From contig JASAND010013124.1 of assembly GCA_030248195.1 (NCBI GenBank), forward strand, positions 29,367-93,366: DNA of 64,000 bases. The letters run 5' to 3'. Position 1 is the stretch's first letter, and the number at the start of each line of letters is the position of its first letter. The notes under the pieces were generated by a model. That model was not told where the DNA came from. It searched no databases and saw only the letters and a list, made by a program, of their open reading frames with translations. Source of the DNA: Trissonchulus latispiculum. Taxonomy: Eukaryota > Nematoda > Enoplea > Enoplida > Ironidae. Positions 21,362 to 32,320 of this stretch are shown here, piece after piece. Position numbers and translations under genes: made by a program.

Positions 21362-21769
21362 ATATTCAATAGGTAGATAACCCTTGCAGGTTTTTACAAC
21401 AAATAACCGTTAGTGTGAACAGGTCTGTGGGTTGTTCGTCTGCGGATTTATCATTCTGGGCCAGCACAAAAGTTTAAACTCATTCGAAAAAGTTTGCGAA
21501 AGCGACAGTTTACAGTTTAATATATAAATTTAGAGTGCTAATCCATCCTATGTAAATTAACTATCGCCTCTTTAGTTCATCTACGTTATGTTGTAACACA
21601 AAACAACACTTAATTCTACGGTAAAATTGGAATCGAATATAGATCTGGTATCGCAAGTTTTCCTAATAATCATTGCCTAAAATAGATAGTTCGTCATAAA
21701 CATATATATTAATTTAGCCCTGGAAAAATGCTTAAGAATAGCTGCGATGTAGCAAAAAACTAAAGTCTG
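21362..21769. other. Spacer between two MITEs
   Basis: AT-rich; no gene, repeat or RNA recognised. Confidence 0.35.
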
Positions 21770-22759
21770 ACACAAAAATGTGTGTTTAAATTTGTAATCA
21801 CTTATGCTGCATTTAATATGCATCGGAGATAACATTATATATTTTCTGAATCGTCATGATGAGAGGAAAATTTTTAGAAAGTCTATATTTTTGAAAAATT
21901 CCAAAAATTTCAAAATGTCGGTTTATCTAGGTTTTTCTCCGGAATTATGCGTGCTAAAAATTTCTTTCTCTTATTATTAATTAATAATTAATTTAATAAT
22001 AATAATCTAAGATGTCAAAATGTTACCATTACGAAGTATATTGCGCTTGCTACAAATTTTGAATGACTTGCCTTATTTTCAATTGGATTTTGCGTAGCCT
22101 TGCTATTTGTTATAAAGACACCAATTCTTCGAAATCCTGTTGAATTTAAAAGAAATATTTGAAAATTTGTGGCGTACGCAATACCTGTCGAAGCGGTAAC
22201 ATTTTCAGATCGTTGCATTCCGCAAAGATGGAATATTTAACTTTACTTATCTACACGCGGTTTTTCTAATACCAGTATATTGAAATTTTGGGTGAAAACG
22301 TGGTGATTTTTCGAGAAAATCAACTTTCAGATTTTGAACAATTACTTTATTACTTCGTTGATGCAGACGCTAAGCGGACCTAGAAAATGAAAACAAAAAT
22401 TTTTTATCAAGTACTAAGCGAGCAGTGGCTGGTCAAAGTTGCAACGGCGACAAAGATCAAAGGATTTTTAAAATCGAAAAATGCTATAAAAAATCCAAAA
22501 CTTAACCGATTTTCTTCGTTCTTGCGTCATTCCGTGTGTTTTCAGATGTGAGCATGTTTTTTATTCCAAATTTTTAGCATGCATATTCCTGAAAAAAACC
22601 ACAATAAACAAATGTTTTGAAATGAAATTTTTCAAAATTTTAAAATTTCTAAAAATTTTTCTCTCATTATGACGATTCAGAAAATATATAATGTTATGGG
22701 TCTCCGATGCATCTTAAATGCAGTATAAGTGATTACAATTTTTACACACATTTTTGTGT
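21770..22759. mobile_element. About 1-kb MITE with long inverted ends
   Basis: ACACAAAAATGTGTGT (21770) with GTAATCACTTATGCTGCATTT, GATGCATCGGAGA and TATATTTTCTGAATCGTCAT is repeated in inverted order at 22655-22759. Arms are about 130 bp; the interior repeats oligo-A/T and TTGAAAAATTTC-like sequence. AAGTC occurs near both outer borders and may be a 5-bp duplication, but this is not secure. The 67-residue frame within is not a gene. Confidence 0.6.
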
Positions 22760-23834
22760 TAAGTCCACTTTTTGGATGGAAGTCCCCTAGTTAGTCTTCT
22801 GCTATTCTGCTACTATTCTGAAACTTTATTGGTGCAGCCAACGGTTAATTAACTATGTCTAAAACCAGTTTGTATGTTATTTTGAAACACAGTCACATGC
22901 AATTACAGCGGACTGTGTGCTCGCAAAAAACAGAACGCTCCTGCTAACAAGAATTTGATACCTCCTGAATGTCCAGTTATTATGTAGAAAACTAACAGTA
23001 AATACAATTTAGAAAGTAACGTGATACTTCATTAATGACCATTTTTGAAACGGCTGGAGCTTTAACGCGATGCTCATGCAAACGAAGTGAATGGCTGCAT
23101 ATCATGTAGTGAAAACTATTATTTTCAGAAATGGTGTCATGAAACACTGTTAAGATATCACTTTTGTCAGAGCTATTTGAGCGAAATTTTGACCAGGAAC
23201 ATTGATTCCATTCACTTCAGGAAATGGCTGCAGACCAGAGTCGTGCGCTAAAACACGAACTCCTGTGTAGCCTTCTGTGCGAAGAATGCTGGCAGGTTTT
23301 AACCAAAACGTTAAGCTGACGTCTGAAATAAAACTTAATCAATAAACATTTTAGCGTATTAATAGCATGCTATCATAAGACTTCTGGAAAGGTGTAAGCG
23401 GATATCTGCGTTTAATAAACAGTGTGTTTTTGCTCATTTATCCAAAACTTTTGAAATTGCCGAAAACTTCTCAGTTTTTCTTACTAGATCAAGTTATGAT
23501 TGTCATTCAACTATATTGTGTGTATTAATGAATCCTATGAAAACTTTCTCAATTGAAAAGGATAAACCTCTAATTTTACTCTCAAAAAGAAGGTTCCACA
23601 GCATGTATACCTGAGCATTTCTTTCCATAAACACGGTTTGTATTAGTAGAAGGATATCGCGTAAAGCAAGCAGGGTACAATGCGGCGGACGAGGGCGTAA
23701 AGGCACTAAAACTTGAAGGAGGCACAAATATAGTCGTTAATCTAAACTGGTAAGTGAGAGCTACGAAACAGCTTTAAATTATTAGAAAAATGACTGTAAC
23801 TAGAGGACAAGAGAAGTTGGTAGGATTGCCGTAC
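22760..23834. other. Gene-free stretch
   Basis: No supported gene. A minus-strand frame at 23503-23727 has a hydrophobic segment and ends near a GTATAC donor-like site, but shows no recognisable family and was not annotated. Confidence 0.3.
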
Positions 23835-24910
23835 CTGTGAAACCAGTTGCAATGTCGTGGCTGTGCAGCCTGCCGCAAGGGTGGGACATTTGGCAGCTGC
23901 TCAACCTATTGCAAGACTCTGTAATCTGTTGCAAGTCAAATTGTCGGAGCACTGCAACCAGTTACTGGAGTTAGCAACTTGTTGCAAAACTCTGCAACAT
24001 GTTGCGAGACTCTGGAAACTTTATTGTGTGGCCCTGCGGGTATGGCTTATTTATTTGCCATGGCTTAGGATCAAGAAGCCAGTTGCATAATATATGCTAT
24101 TGCAAAACTAACGCTTGCAGGATTCCTTGTTAAATACTGCATGGTTTGCAACTGGTTCTCAAATGCGTTTCAATAGCGATGTCTTTTTTATATGCCACAG
24201 ATTAGGGTTCGCGAAACCAGTTGCATTGGTGCATACGCTACGTCACATGTGTTGGTATACCCATGTGTTTCGCTGGGGTATGGCCTATCTGCATGGCGTA
24301 GCGTTGCACCTTGAAACCAATTGCATTGGTGTAACGTCATCTAAAACGAGTTGCGTGCGTGTAACATTAAGAAATTCTATGGCTACACCAACATATGTGC
24401 TTGGAGGACCCTTTTTAAGCCAGACCAGAAGGATCGTAGTTTGCAACAGGCTTCACATGTGTTTTAGTAGTGTGTGATCCATTTATCAGCCATGGTTTGC
24501 AACTGGTTTCACAGCGTTTCAATAGCGTATGGCCTATTACGTGTTGAAACAGTTGTATTGTTGTTGCAACGCTGAATACAACCAGTTCCATAGGCGCAAC
24601 GAATGCAAGTGTTGCAACAGCGTGTACTATGGTTGCACACATGCAACTGGTTTCCAGTGCGTTGCACAAGTCAACTGGTTACAAAAACCTAAACTGACTT
24701 TAAATATGACATAGCGTATTGTACCACATGTGAAATCTATTGCAAGGCAAGGGTATTTGAGGATTGGTTCTCACTCATACATTTTTGCGTTTTAACAAGT
24801 ACCTACATTACAGGTTTCCTCAGCGTTGCACTAATGCAACTACTTTCGCCTGTACCACCATTGCAACTAGTTTTGAGTAGCGTGATACGAATGCAACTGA
24901 CTTCAAGAAA
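23835..24910. repeat. Dispersed TTGCAACTGGTT repeat field
   Basis: More than twenty occurrences of TTGCAAC, GTTGCA or AACCAGTTGCA lie in both orientations over about 1.1 kb, often as GAAACCAGTTGCATTGGTG. Spacing is irregular (20-60 bp), so it is a degenerate minisatellite or the inside of an unrecognised element. Open frames here on both strands are repeat products. Confidence 0.6.
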
Positions 24911-25206
24911 CCTAACCATTACCTCTACATGTATACTTTATTATATCGTTACAAAATACAATTTTATTTTTGTATGACTAAAAATTTCCTCTACTAAAAT
25001 ATTCTCATATACTCTCCTATATCTTACAATCGTATATGTACGTAAAGCAACCTAATTTTTATTATTCTATGTCGTGAAAAAATTCCGATAGCGAAGAATT
25101 CTACTGAATCCAAAGTTTTCCTAATTTCAATGACCTAAAAGTGTTACCTAATGTCCTCTTGCCTAATTATAAATGCTACATAATAATAAGCTACATAATA
25201 CGTTTC

Positions 25207-28200
25207 TTAGACTAAACATCCTCCGGAAAATACAAACTTGTCGATATCACGTTTATCCGTTATGCAAAGTGAGTCGTTGCAGTAATGTAAAATAAAGTCT
25301 GAAGCTTTGTTTGGCAAGAGTATGTTTCTACTGTTGACTCTGGCGAAGTTCCACCGGAATACTTCTTGTGCTTTAGACATCAGAGATAATTCGTTTCGTC
25401 CCTAAACATTCCTCATTTATGTAATTACGAATTCCATGTCAGCAGTTCAATTTTCGTTTCAATTGCTCTGCATGAAAGTTCAACGAAGCAAATACGAATG
25501 TTCACGTCTTCATCTTTAACAATGCACTGATAATCCCGTTTCTTGTTAGAGAATTAGCGTATCCATTATAATTAGCAGTAAAGACTTAAACATCGTTAAA
25601 AATCGAAGAATCATACAGTAATTTATTCTTAAAAATCGGTTGAAAAAACCGATGAACAAAATGTTAATAAAGCGTGAAACCATGAAATTTTTTATGTGTC
25701 AGTATTGCAAATTGTCAACAATAACTAATTTTACACAAAAGGAGGAACAAGGTAATATCGAAAAGATTCAGAATTGCACATCCTTTTATTAATTTTCTGT
25801 ATTACCAGAAATCGAACAGGGGCCAGTGTTATCAAAATAGGATTGAGTTCAACCTAGGTTGAACCCATTTTTGGCTTCAACCTTAAAATTTTAGGGTTGG
25901 TTGGCTAAACCCCGGTGCTCAACCCAATGTTATCAAATATGTTGGGGTTAGTTACCTTTTCCAGCGTTAATTCGGTTCTAACTCAACCAAAATTTCAAAC
26001 CCAACCCTATTTTTTCAACTCGGGTTAATTCAACCGTGTTTTGATAATACCGGGGTCAAAGCTTTCATCCCAGTTTCAACCGGGTTGGGGTTTCAACCCG
26101 GGTTGAGATGCTTGATAACATCGGCCCCTGAAGATATTGATTGAGAGAAATATGGAAAGCATCTTAAGTTAATAGAGAGAACAGTTCTGTACTCAAACCG
26201 CAAATGAAGGTAAGCAAACAGCCTAGTCTTATAGGGCCTAACTTGCTGAAAGTTTGTTATATTAATAGAACTTACAAGGAATCCAAAACGTTCAGCTAGG
26301 ACATCCATCTCCTTTGACAACATCCGATGGAAATCCGATTTGTCTTCAAAAATTCAAGATGTATCAGATATTATAATGTGTGCACCATGAAAATTAGGGC
26401 ATACCAAAATTTAAGATAAGCTAAGATTGTCTCAGCCTAGTTTCTATTAAAAACATTTTATACTAAAGACCTTCAACAATATAATACTGCAACACAAAGC
26501 TTTCGCATATCACAGACCTGCGAAAACCGTTAACACTATTCTGCAGGCATGATAATGGTATTTTTCGAACTTTAGCAATGTTGCAACAAATAATTAAACA
26601 CATTCAAATCCAAATAAACCCTTTGCAATTTCTGGAACTGCTTAGGTTGACGCTCAGAATCGATCTTTGCATCAATGTATGATAAGATTGTATACAATAG
26701 AAAGATTCTGTTACTGGGACATTCGTAGGTATTAACAATGAATATGATATAAAGCACAAACTTACAAGCACAGTCGGTAATTTTGATACAGTACTTCTGA
26801 AGCTCTTTTAAATATTCTGAACCTTGAAGTAGGTGATTGGTGAGATAGTGTTCGCTGCTTTCACCTATAGTTTGACAGGAAGCTATTTGAGCAATTAGGT
26901 TTCTTAAAGATGTCACATTGTTTCTGTCGTTAAATCGCAAAACATTATCGTCGTAGTTAGTTTCCTGCATAAGCCACAGGGCTCCCAAATAAATATTCCT
27001 TGGAAAACTATCTGATCGTACTATTTGAGCCAAAGACTGATTTTCCCTTAACGTAGGTTCTCTGTATAGCAACAAGAAGGTCAACTTGTTAGCAAAACAG
27101 AGCTCTTTCCACGTTGGACTCTGAAAAATATTACATTTAATAATAGCAGATATAATGGAACTGGTGAATGGCCGCTAGACTATCGAAAGGAAATCAGCCA
27201 AAACAATAGCTTCTCGGCTTTATTTTTAAAAAAGTGATTTTTTGAATGACGCTTAATGAATACTAAATACGACGCTGTTATGCATCTGCTGCAATGGAAT
27301 GCCTAATAAAAACATATCATTAAATGAAACAACCTATGAATATGCAACAACGTAGAATTACATGCAAGAAATATATTCCTAACTGGTAATTCAGCTTACA
27401 TTCACTGTGGTGGAAATTTTTGTATCGGAAGTAACAGTGATAACTGAATCTGGTGTTGGACGTATGCTGCCACTCCAAGATGTCGTGTTGTATGTTGTAG
27501 CAGTTAAGGATGGAAACGTGGAAGCACATTCTTTTCCATTTAAATTTTCCTGTTCTTTCAAGACTAATGTCGAACCGACAGTTGAAGTTTTCCTGGAATA
27601 GCTTGAAATCTTAGTAGTCACCACTTCAGGAGCGACCCATGTTCCAGAAGTTGCGATAATGCTGGTTTTAGTAGTTGCCATTATAGCAGTGTTTGTGACA
27701 TCCGTAGTTGTCGTACTGGTCGTTATGTTCAATATTGCTAGAATGGTAGAAAAAACAATAGGAGCCGTTGCACGCATTGGTACAGTTACCATTGCAGGAC
27801 TTGACATTGCTCTTGGTATTTCAACTGTTATAGTGTTTACCCCAAACTTATTGACATCGATAGCGAAACATGGCTCGAGACTGCTACAAATGCTGCATAA
27901 ATATTTAGTTTTCTTATTGGATCGTCAGTGTATGAAAATATTTCAAAAACATTTGATCATCTGCTTTTTGCTGTTGTTGCTGCTACTTTGGCTGTCGCAA
28001 AACTCTGTAAACTATTACTTCTTCTGCTGCTGCCACGGCATGACTCTAGTGATGTCATTGCTTACCTCTACTTGTTGTAAGAATGGAGTTAACTAATGTT
28101 AGCTTGCTTTCTGGACATATTTCAGTTACGTTCTTAGATGATGACGGAATATTGGACTCTACAATTAAAAATCAGCTTGTTTCAGTAACTCTTCTCAAAA

Positions 28201-30028
28201 GCAAAAATTTTCTGTTTTCACTTTAAGGCAGTATGCTTTGCAAGCAAGAGAGGAAAGGATAAAGATAGGATAAATACGATAAATACTGTTATATTGCCAC
28301 AGAAGTTTAGCAATTTAGTGCAAACTACCATAACAATTTCTCGCATATCAACTATCAGCAGGAGTTTTAACAATAATAGTAGTATTATCAACATTAGAAT
28401 ATGATAGCAACTGTTTTATGTGCTGCTCTCCTATTACCTCTTTGTTATTAACTGAATATGTCCAATGTTCTGTAAGGTATCGCGATTTTGCAACAATTCG
28501 TCAAGTTTTTATATCCTTTAGGCATTAAAGGCTATTTAAGCTGGGATCAGTTTCCGCGTTGATGAGAAAACAGTTGTAGCAATTTCAGATGACTTCGACA
28601 AACGATTTGATGTTGGCAAAATTTTTCTGGGTTGTATTTGCACATACTCGTCCATTATAAGTTTAAACAATTTAGATTCTTGAAGCGGAGCTAAAGAACT
28701 GATAATTACTGGCCTCAGTATTTTCTTAAGAACTTTCTTATCAATCAACATAAAAGAACGAAGTTAGCAAAGTTACAGGGATACGTAGTGAGGGAACAAA
28801 CATAGGGAAAATACAACAATTAAGAACTTAGCTGAGTCTCATAGAATCCAGAAACACCCGATGCAATAGTATACATACTTGAGCATAATTTAATTTGCCA
28901 AAACAAGTGCATACTCCTGGTGAAAAATAAATAAAACAGAAAGTGCTATCTTATGTAATGCGATGTGATGTAACAATACCATTAAGTAAAATATCATACA
29001 ATTTAAAAATTTTCAAAAAAGAAAAAAAACATCCATTAAACAACTTCAAAGTTGAACAGTAATTCAAGTGAAAAGTGAATTTTATAAGCATTTTATGAAC
29101 TAAAAGAATTTTGATACAGCTCAAACATTACAGATATATACAATCTAAGTGCCTAATGCACATCTGGGATTTTAGTGACGATGAAAACTTAACAATTGGT
29201 CAAAGTCTTTCGGCCCTAATCCCTCAGGCCCTGACCAATTGAAAGTGTGAAAAATTGAATGTGGTCTACAAAAATAGACCAGGGCGGGATTAGGACCCAT
29301 ATGCTCATCATCAGAGAGATCCAGTACTTTTTGGTTGATATAATTATATCAAATGGGAATATGTACTGGTTGGGCCAGCTCCTACATATGTAGGAACCAG
29401 AGTCATATGAGTCTAATCCTACCAATCATACATTCGTAGAATTATCTCTTGCTAAATATGTACGATTTAAGAATTGACAGTTTTATAGCTTAAGCAAGAG
29501 GAGAATTAAGAATAAAAGGTACGATGGACCGTAAATTTAAAGAGACAATGTATTGGGCGATGTGCCCTAAGTTGTAGCTAAAAACCCATAAAACTGTAGC
29601 TAAGAGGAGTATTGAGCTTTTCCTAGGCAATTCATGAAGTGTTAGTTGGCATGTTAAACTGATGGCATACCAAGTGGAGGACCAACACATGTATGGCGGA
29701 AGTACGTTGTAATGGTCTCTTTGATGAACTGCTCAGGTCTGGTAAGGTGATCTTGCTGACTAAGAACGCACTCATATTTGTTTATATCGTCTTCAGTTTC
29801 AAAAGCAGTAAAACTTCGGCACAGAAAGTCAAGTTCTTGATTTGGATCATGACACTTAGTCTGACACTCCTTTAAGCTGTTGCTACGGTGAACGAAGGTG
29901 GCCACTCCAAAAAGCATATGGTTTTCCACATAACAAAAACACTCGTCATATACTAAAAGTAAACAACTCCATTTAAAGATCCAAATTTTCGCACAGATCA
30001 CACCACATTTCATAGTTCCGCTTTTCAT
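25207..30028 (-). CDS. Multi-exon secreted or membrane protein with a PAN/apple-like domain and Ser/Thr-rich stalk
   Basis: Exons on the minus strand: 29671-30028, 27400-27883, 26766-27120, 26276-26343, 25207-25401 (stop TAA). The first exon has an ATG at 30028, a hydrophobic run (IWIFKWSCLLLV) usable as signal peptide, and a PAN/apple-like domain: ECFCYVENHMLFG, SLKECQTKC, FLCRSF, YECVLSQQD, HTC. A TTTTAG acceptor at 29953 leaves open that it is an internal exon. The second listed exon is mucin-like, over a third Ser and Thr, with many Thr pairs. The third is rich in hydrophobic and N-glycosylation sites (WKELCFANKLTFLLLYREPT). The last four exons join in phase (0, 1, 0). The phase between the PAN exon and the mucin exon does not match, so at least one exon between 27884 and 29670 is missing. 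Role inferred: extracellular adhesion or mucin-type; the C-terminal family is unknown. Confidence 0.5.
25817..26130. mobile_element. 314-bp MITE with CAGGGGCC ends
   Basis: The ends CAGGGGCCAGTGTTATCAA and TTGATAACATCGGCCCCTG are inverted with one mismatch. CAGGGGC is a common hAT terminus. The interior consists of GGTTGAACCC / GGGTTGGGGTTTCAACCC-type palindromic subrepeats. The flanking 8-mers (AAATCGAA / AAGATATT) do not match, so the duplication has decayed. It lies in an intron of the PAN-domain gene. Confidence 0.65.
28100..29190. other. Intron of the PAN-domain gene, no secure exon
   Basis: A minus-strand frame at 28536-28751 (EYVQIQPRKILPTSNRLSKS) is Ser/Thr-containing and could include the exon that must link the PAN and mucin exons. 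Its borders lack good splice signals. Confidence 0.3.
29195..29420. repeat. Short inverted/SINE-like repeat
   Basis: CAATTGGTCAAAG...GACCAATTG and GGTCTACAAAAATAGACC are local inverted repeats. TAGGATTAGACTCATATG is present at the far end. A B-box-like GGTCCTAATCCCGC on the minus strand suggests a tRNA-derived repeat, but the A box is poor. It lies in the 3' intron next to the PAN exon. Confidence 0.35.
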
Positions 30029-30179
30029 GCAAAAACAAGTTATTAGAATAGCGCTTGGGATGAGAATAAAACTATGATCGCATTTAAAATCTAAACTTAA
30101 AATTGAAATATAATTTATCTACTTACAAGAGAAGAAGGTCTGATTAGCTAATTAGCAGTATCAGTGACCTTCAGAACTA

Positions 30180-30560
30180 ACTTGAGTCAGCATTTCTTTT
30201 CTTCCTGATACTTCGCTGAGTTGTCCTCATGCCTGCGTTATAATGGGGCTTATTCAATCTAAGCTTCGCTAGCGTATGTTGATAAGCTGTATCCTACAGC
30301 AAAATATGCAGGGTGCAATTTCTTTTCACCGAAATGAAAGCTTGTGAAAACTGCTTATTTAACCATACCATGTAGTACGTTAGCCTAGCAATCACTTGTA
30401 TTTGTCCATGCAGGCGTTAAGTGAAAGGCTGCTAGCACTGTCAGTCAGCCATGAGTTGTGTGCCTGCATTATGATGTTGCTTAATATTAGATCTAAGCTT
30501 CACTAATGTATGTTGATAAACCATATTCTACAGCAAAACATGCAGACTGTAATTTACCTG
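30180..30560. repeat. Diverged direct duplication, period about 232 bp
   Basis: The block at 30237-30323 (ATCTAAGCTTCGCTAGCGTATGTTGATAAGC ... TACAGCAAAATATGCAG) recurs at 30490-30555 with about 80 percent agreement by eye. It is non-coding and lies between the PAN gene and the esterase. Confidence 0.5.
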
Positions 30561-31237
30561 CCTTAGTCAGTAATGTTTGTGTAATTTTGTTAAATTCCAC
30601 GGCAGAAGAATGCGTTTCCCAAACAAGTGACTTGATGTCGTGTCTGGTTTGTCCTCTAACAGCTTCGCAAAGTGCTTGAAAATGTTTTTATCAGTTGTTC
30701 ATTTACTTCTTAGCTTTTTCCCAATTTTCTTTTTCTAGTTTCCTTTTTTTACTTTTTACCTTTTAACCATTTTACCTTTTACTTGAACATGACGAAATAT
30801 AAAACTTCCTACTATTGCAGACAACAGATGAACATTCTTGATTCTGGCTGCGTTATAAGGATTTAGGTTACACACTGTTATCGCTGGACAATTATCATCA
30901 ATCAGATGCATCTACCAGATATGAAAAATAACAGTAATAACAAATTGAATCAAGACATAAAGGCTAAGTTGGCAATCAGTACTTTTTACGATCGTATGGT
31001 TTACAAGGTATCCTTTGATTTATATTCTATATTTTGTATGAGTAATTGTTTCAGGAAGTCCAGCATCCTGTTCCAATCAACTATGATTTTGTAAGCTCAC
31101 TTCCTTTACAGAAACTGCTTGTTCTGCTTATTCACCGAAAACATGGTTTGTAAATAAAAAATAATGATAAAATAACCCAATTCTGGTAATGGCACTACAG
31201 TGTGGTTTTAAATTCAAACATAAGCGTAGTTTGGCTG

Positions 31238-31330
31238 TGACTGGACGGCTCAGTCGGCGTCGATTTAGTTGACCAAGATTGATGGCTCGATCCCCACGAC
31301 AAGATTAAGTATTCGGGTTGGATTTACTAT
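31238..31330 (+). repeat. tRNA-derived SINE-like sequence
   Basis: GGACGGCTCAGTCGGCGTC fits a pol III A box and ATGGCTCGATCCCCA a B box at the right distance, followed by an unrelated tail (GGGTTGGATTTACTATAG). A complete cloverleaf does not form. No poly-A end or duplication was identified. Confidence 0.4.
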
Positions 31331-32320
31331 AGTGATATTTGTTTTGCTTCGTCAATTATCTTGTATACTACTGCACTGAAATTGAGTCAAGCACTCACCC
31401 TGACTCTAGTAGTTAGGGACTTGAGCTTAAATTGTTGCACCACCTCATAGACGGTCAATGCACAACATATTGTTGCAAAAGCAGTCACCAAACCCCAACA
31501 TAGTGTTGTTCGATGGTCGGATTTGCTCAGCTGAGAAAAACCATGAGTCGAGATCATTTAGGCAGTGTATTAAGCATCTGAGCGCGGCAAACATTACTTT
31601 AGTTGTACATGAACATCAGTTATGTCAGTTCATGCATGACAAATTATATCTCGGACACTTTATTCTGGAATGTGCCTAGCCTTTAATGCTCCAAACCCAT
31701 AATTTTGAACAGTCATGGTTTCTATGGACATTTCTTGACTTCAGTTTAATGCTTTAGTACATCACTAGGGTGAAGTCATGAAGTCAGGGAACAGGTAATG
31801 GCTCCATGTCCATACTATAAAAAGTTACGTTGATTGGTAAATACAACCATTAGTCTACTGAGCTAGCCATTGTCTTCTACTTATTTGGTGCTCTCTGCAC
31901 ACCTCGGTATATCTCCCTCTTAGCGAGCAGAGCATCAAGCAAACGAAAACAAAATGAGAAATAACAAACAAAAGCCACAAAGAAAGAATCAATTTCATGT
32001 CTTCGAACCGAAGGACTCTCTTTTCTAAAACTTTTTTATTTCTCAGGCAAGTTAGATTGTGGATAGCTTACCCCACAGCAAATTTTCCATGCAGCCTAGT
32101 TCAGCTTTGTTGCTATTTCCAGCAGCTAGCTGCACATTGTAAGTTGCGGTGCCCCTTTGAATAAGCTTATTATGTAGACTGTGAGATATAACACAATTAG
32201 TAACAGACTTTAATTGTTAATACCAAACTGTTTATTTGTCTTTGACTTCCCTAACAGCTCACATCATGTTATGACTGTATACTGTTTATAAAGAATTCCA
32301 ATGAGAGAAGACTGTCAAAG
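31331..32320. other. 3' flank of the esterase, nothing recognised
   Basis: AT-rich intergenic sequence between the esterase stop codon and the SINE-like repeat. It presumably includes the esterase 3' UTR. The plus-strand 73-residue frame at 31458-31679 lacks recognisable features. Confidence 0.3.

Noticed and set aside
23503..23727. Minus-strand 74-residue frame with a hydrophobic segment
   Set aside because: No family signature, no clear acceptor, and length within chance range for this composition.
27659..28096. Plus-strand 145-residue hydrophobic frame
   Set aside because: It is the antisense shadow of the Thr/Ser-rich minus-strand exon (27400-27883).
28536..28751. Minus-strand 71-residue frame as the missing PAN-gene exon
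   Set aside because: Its borders lack convincing acceptor and donor sites in the required phases.
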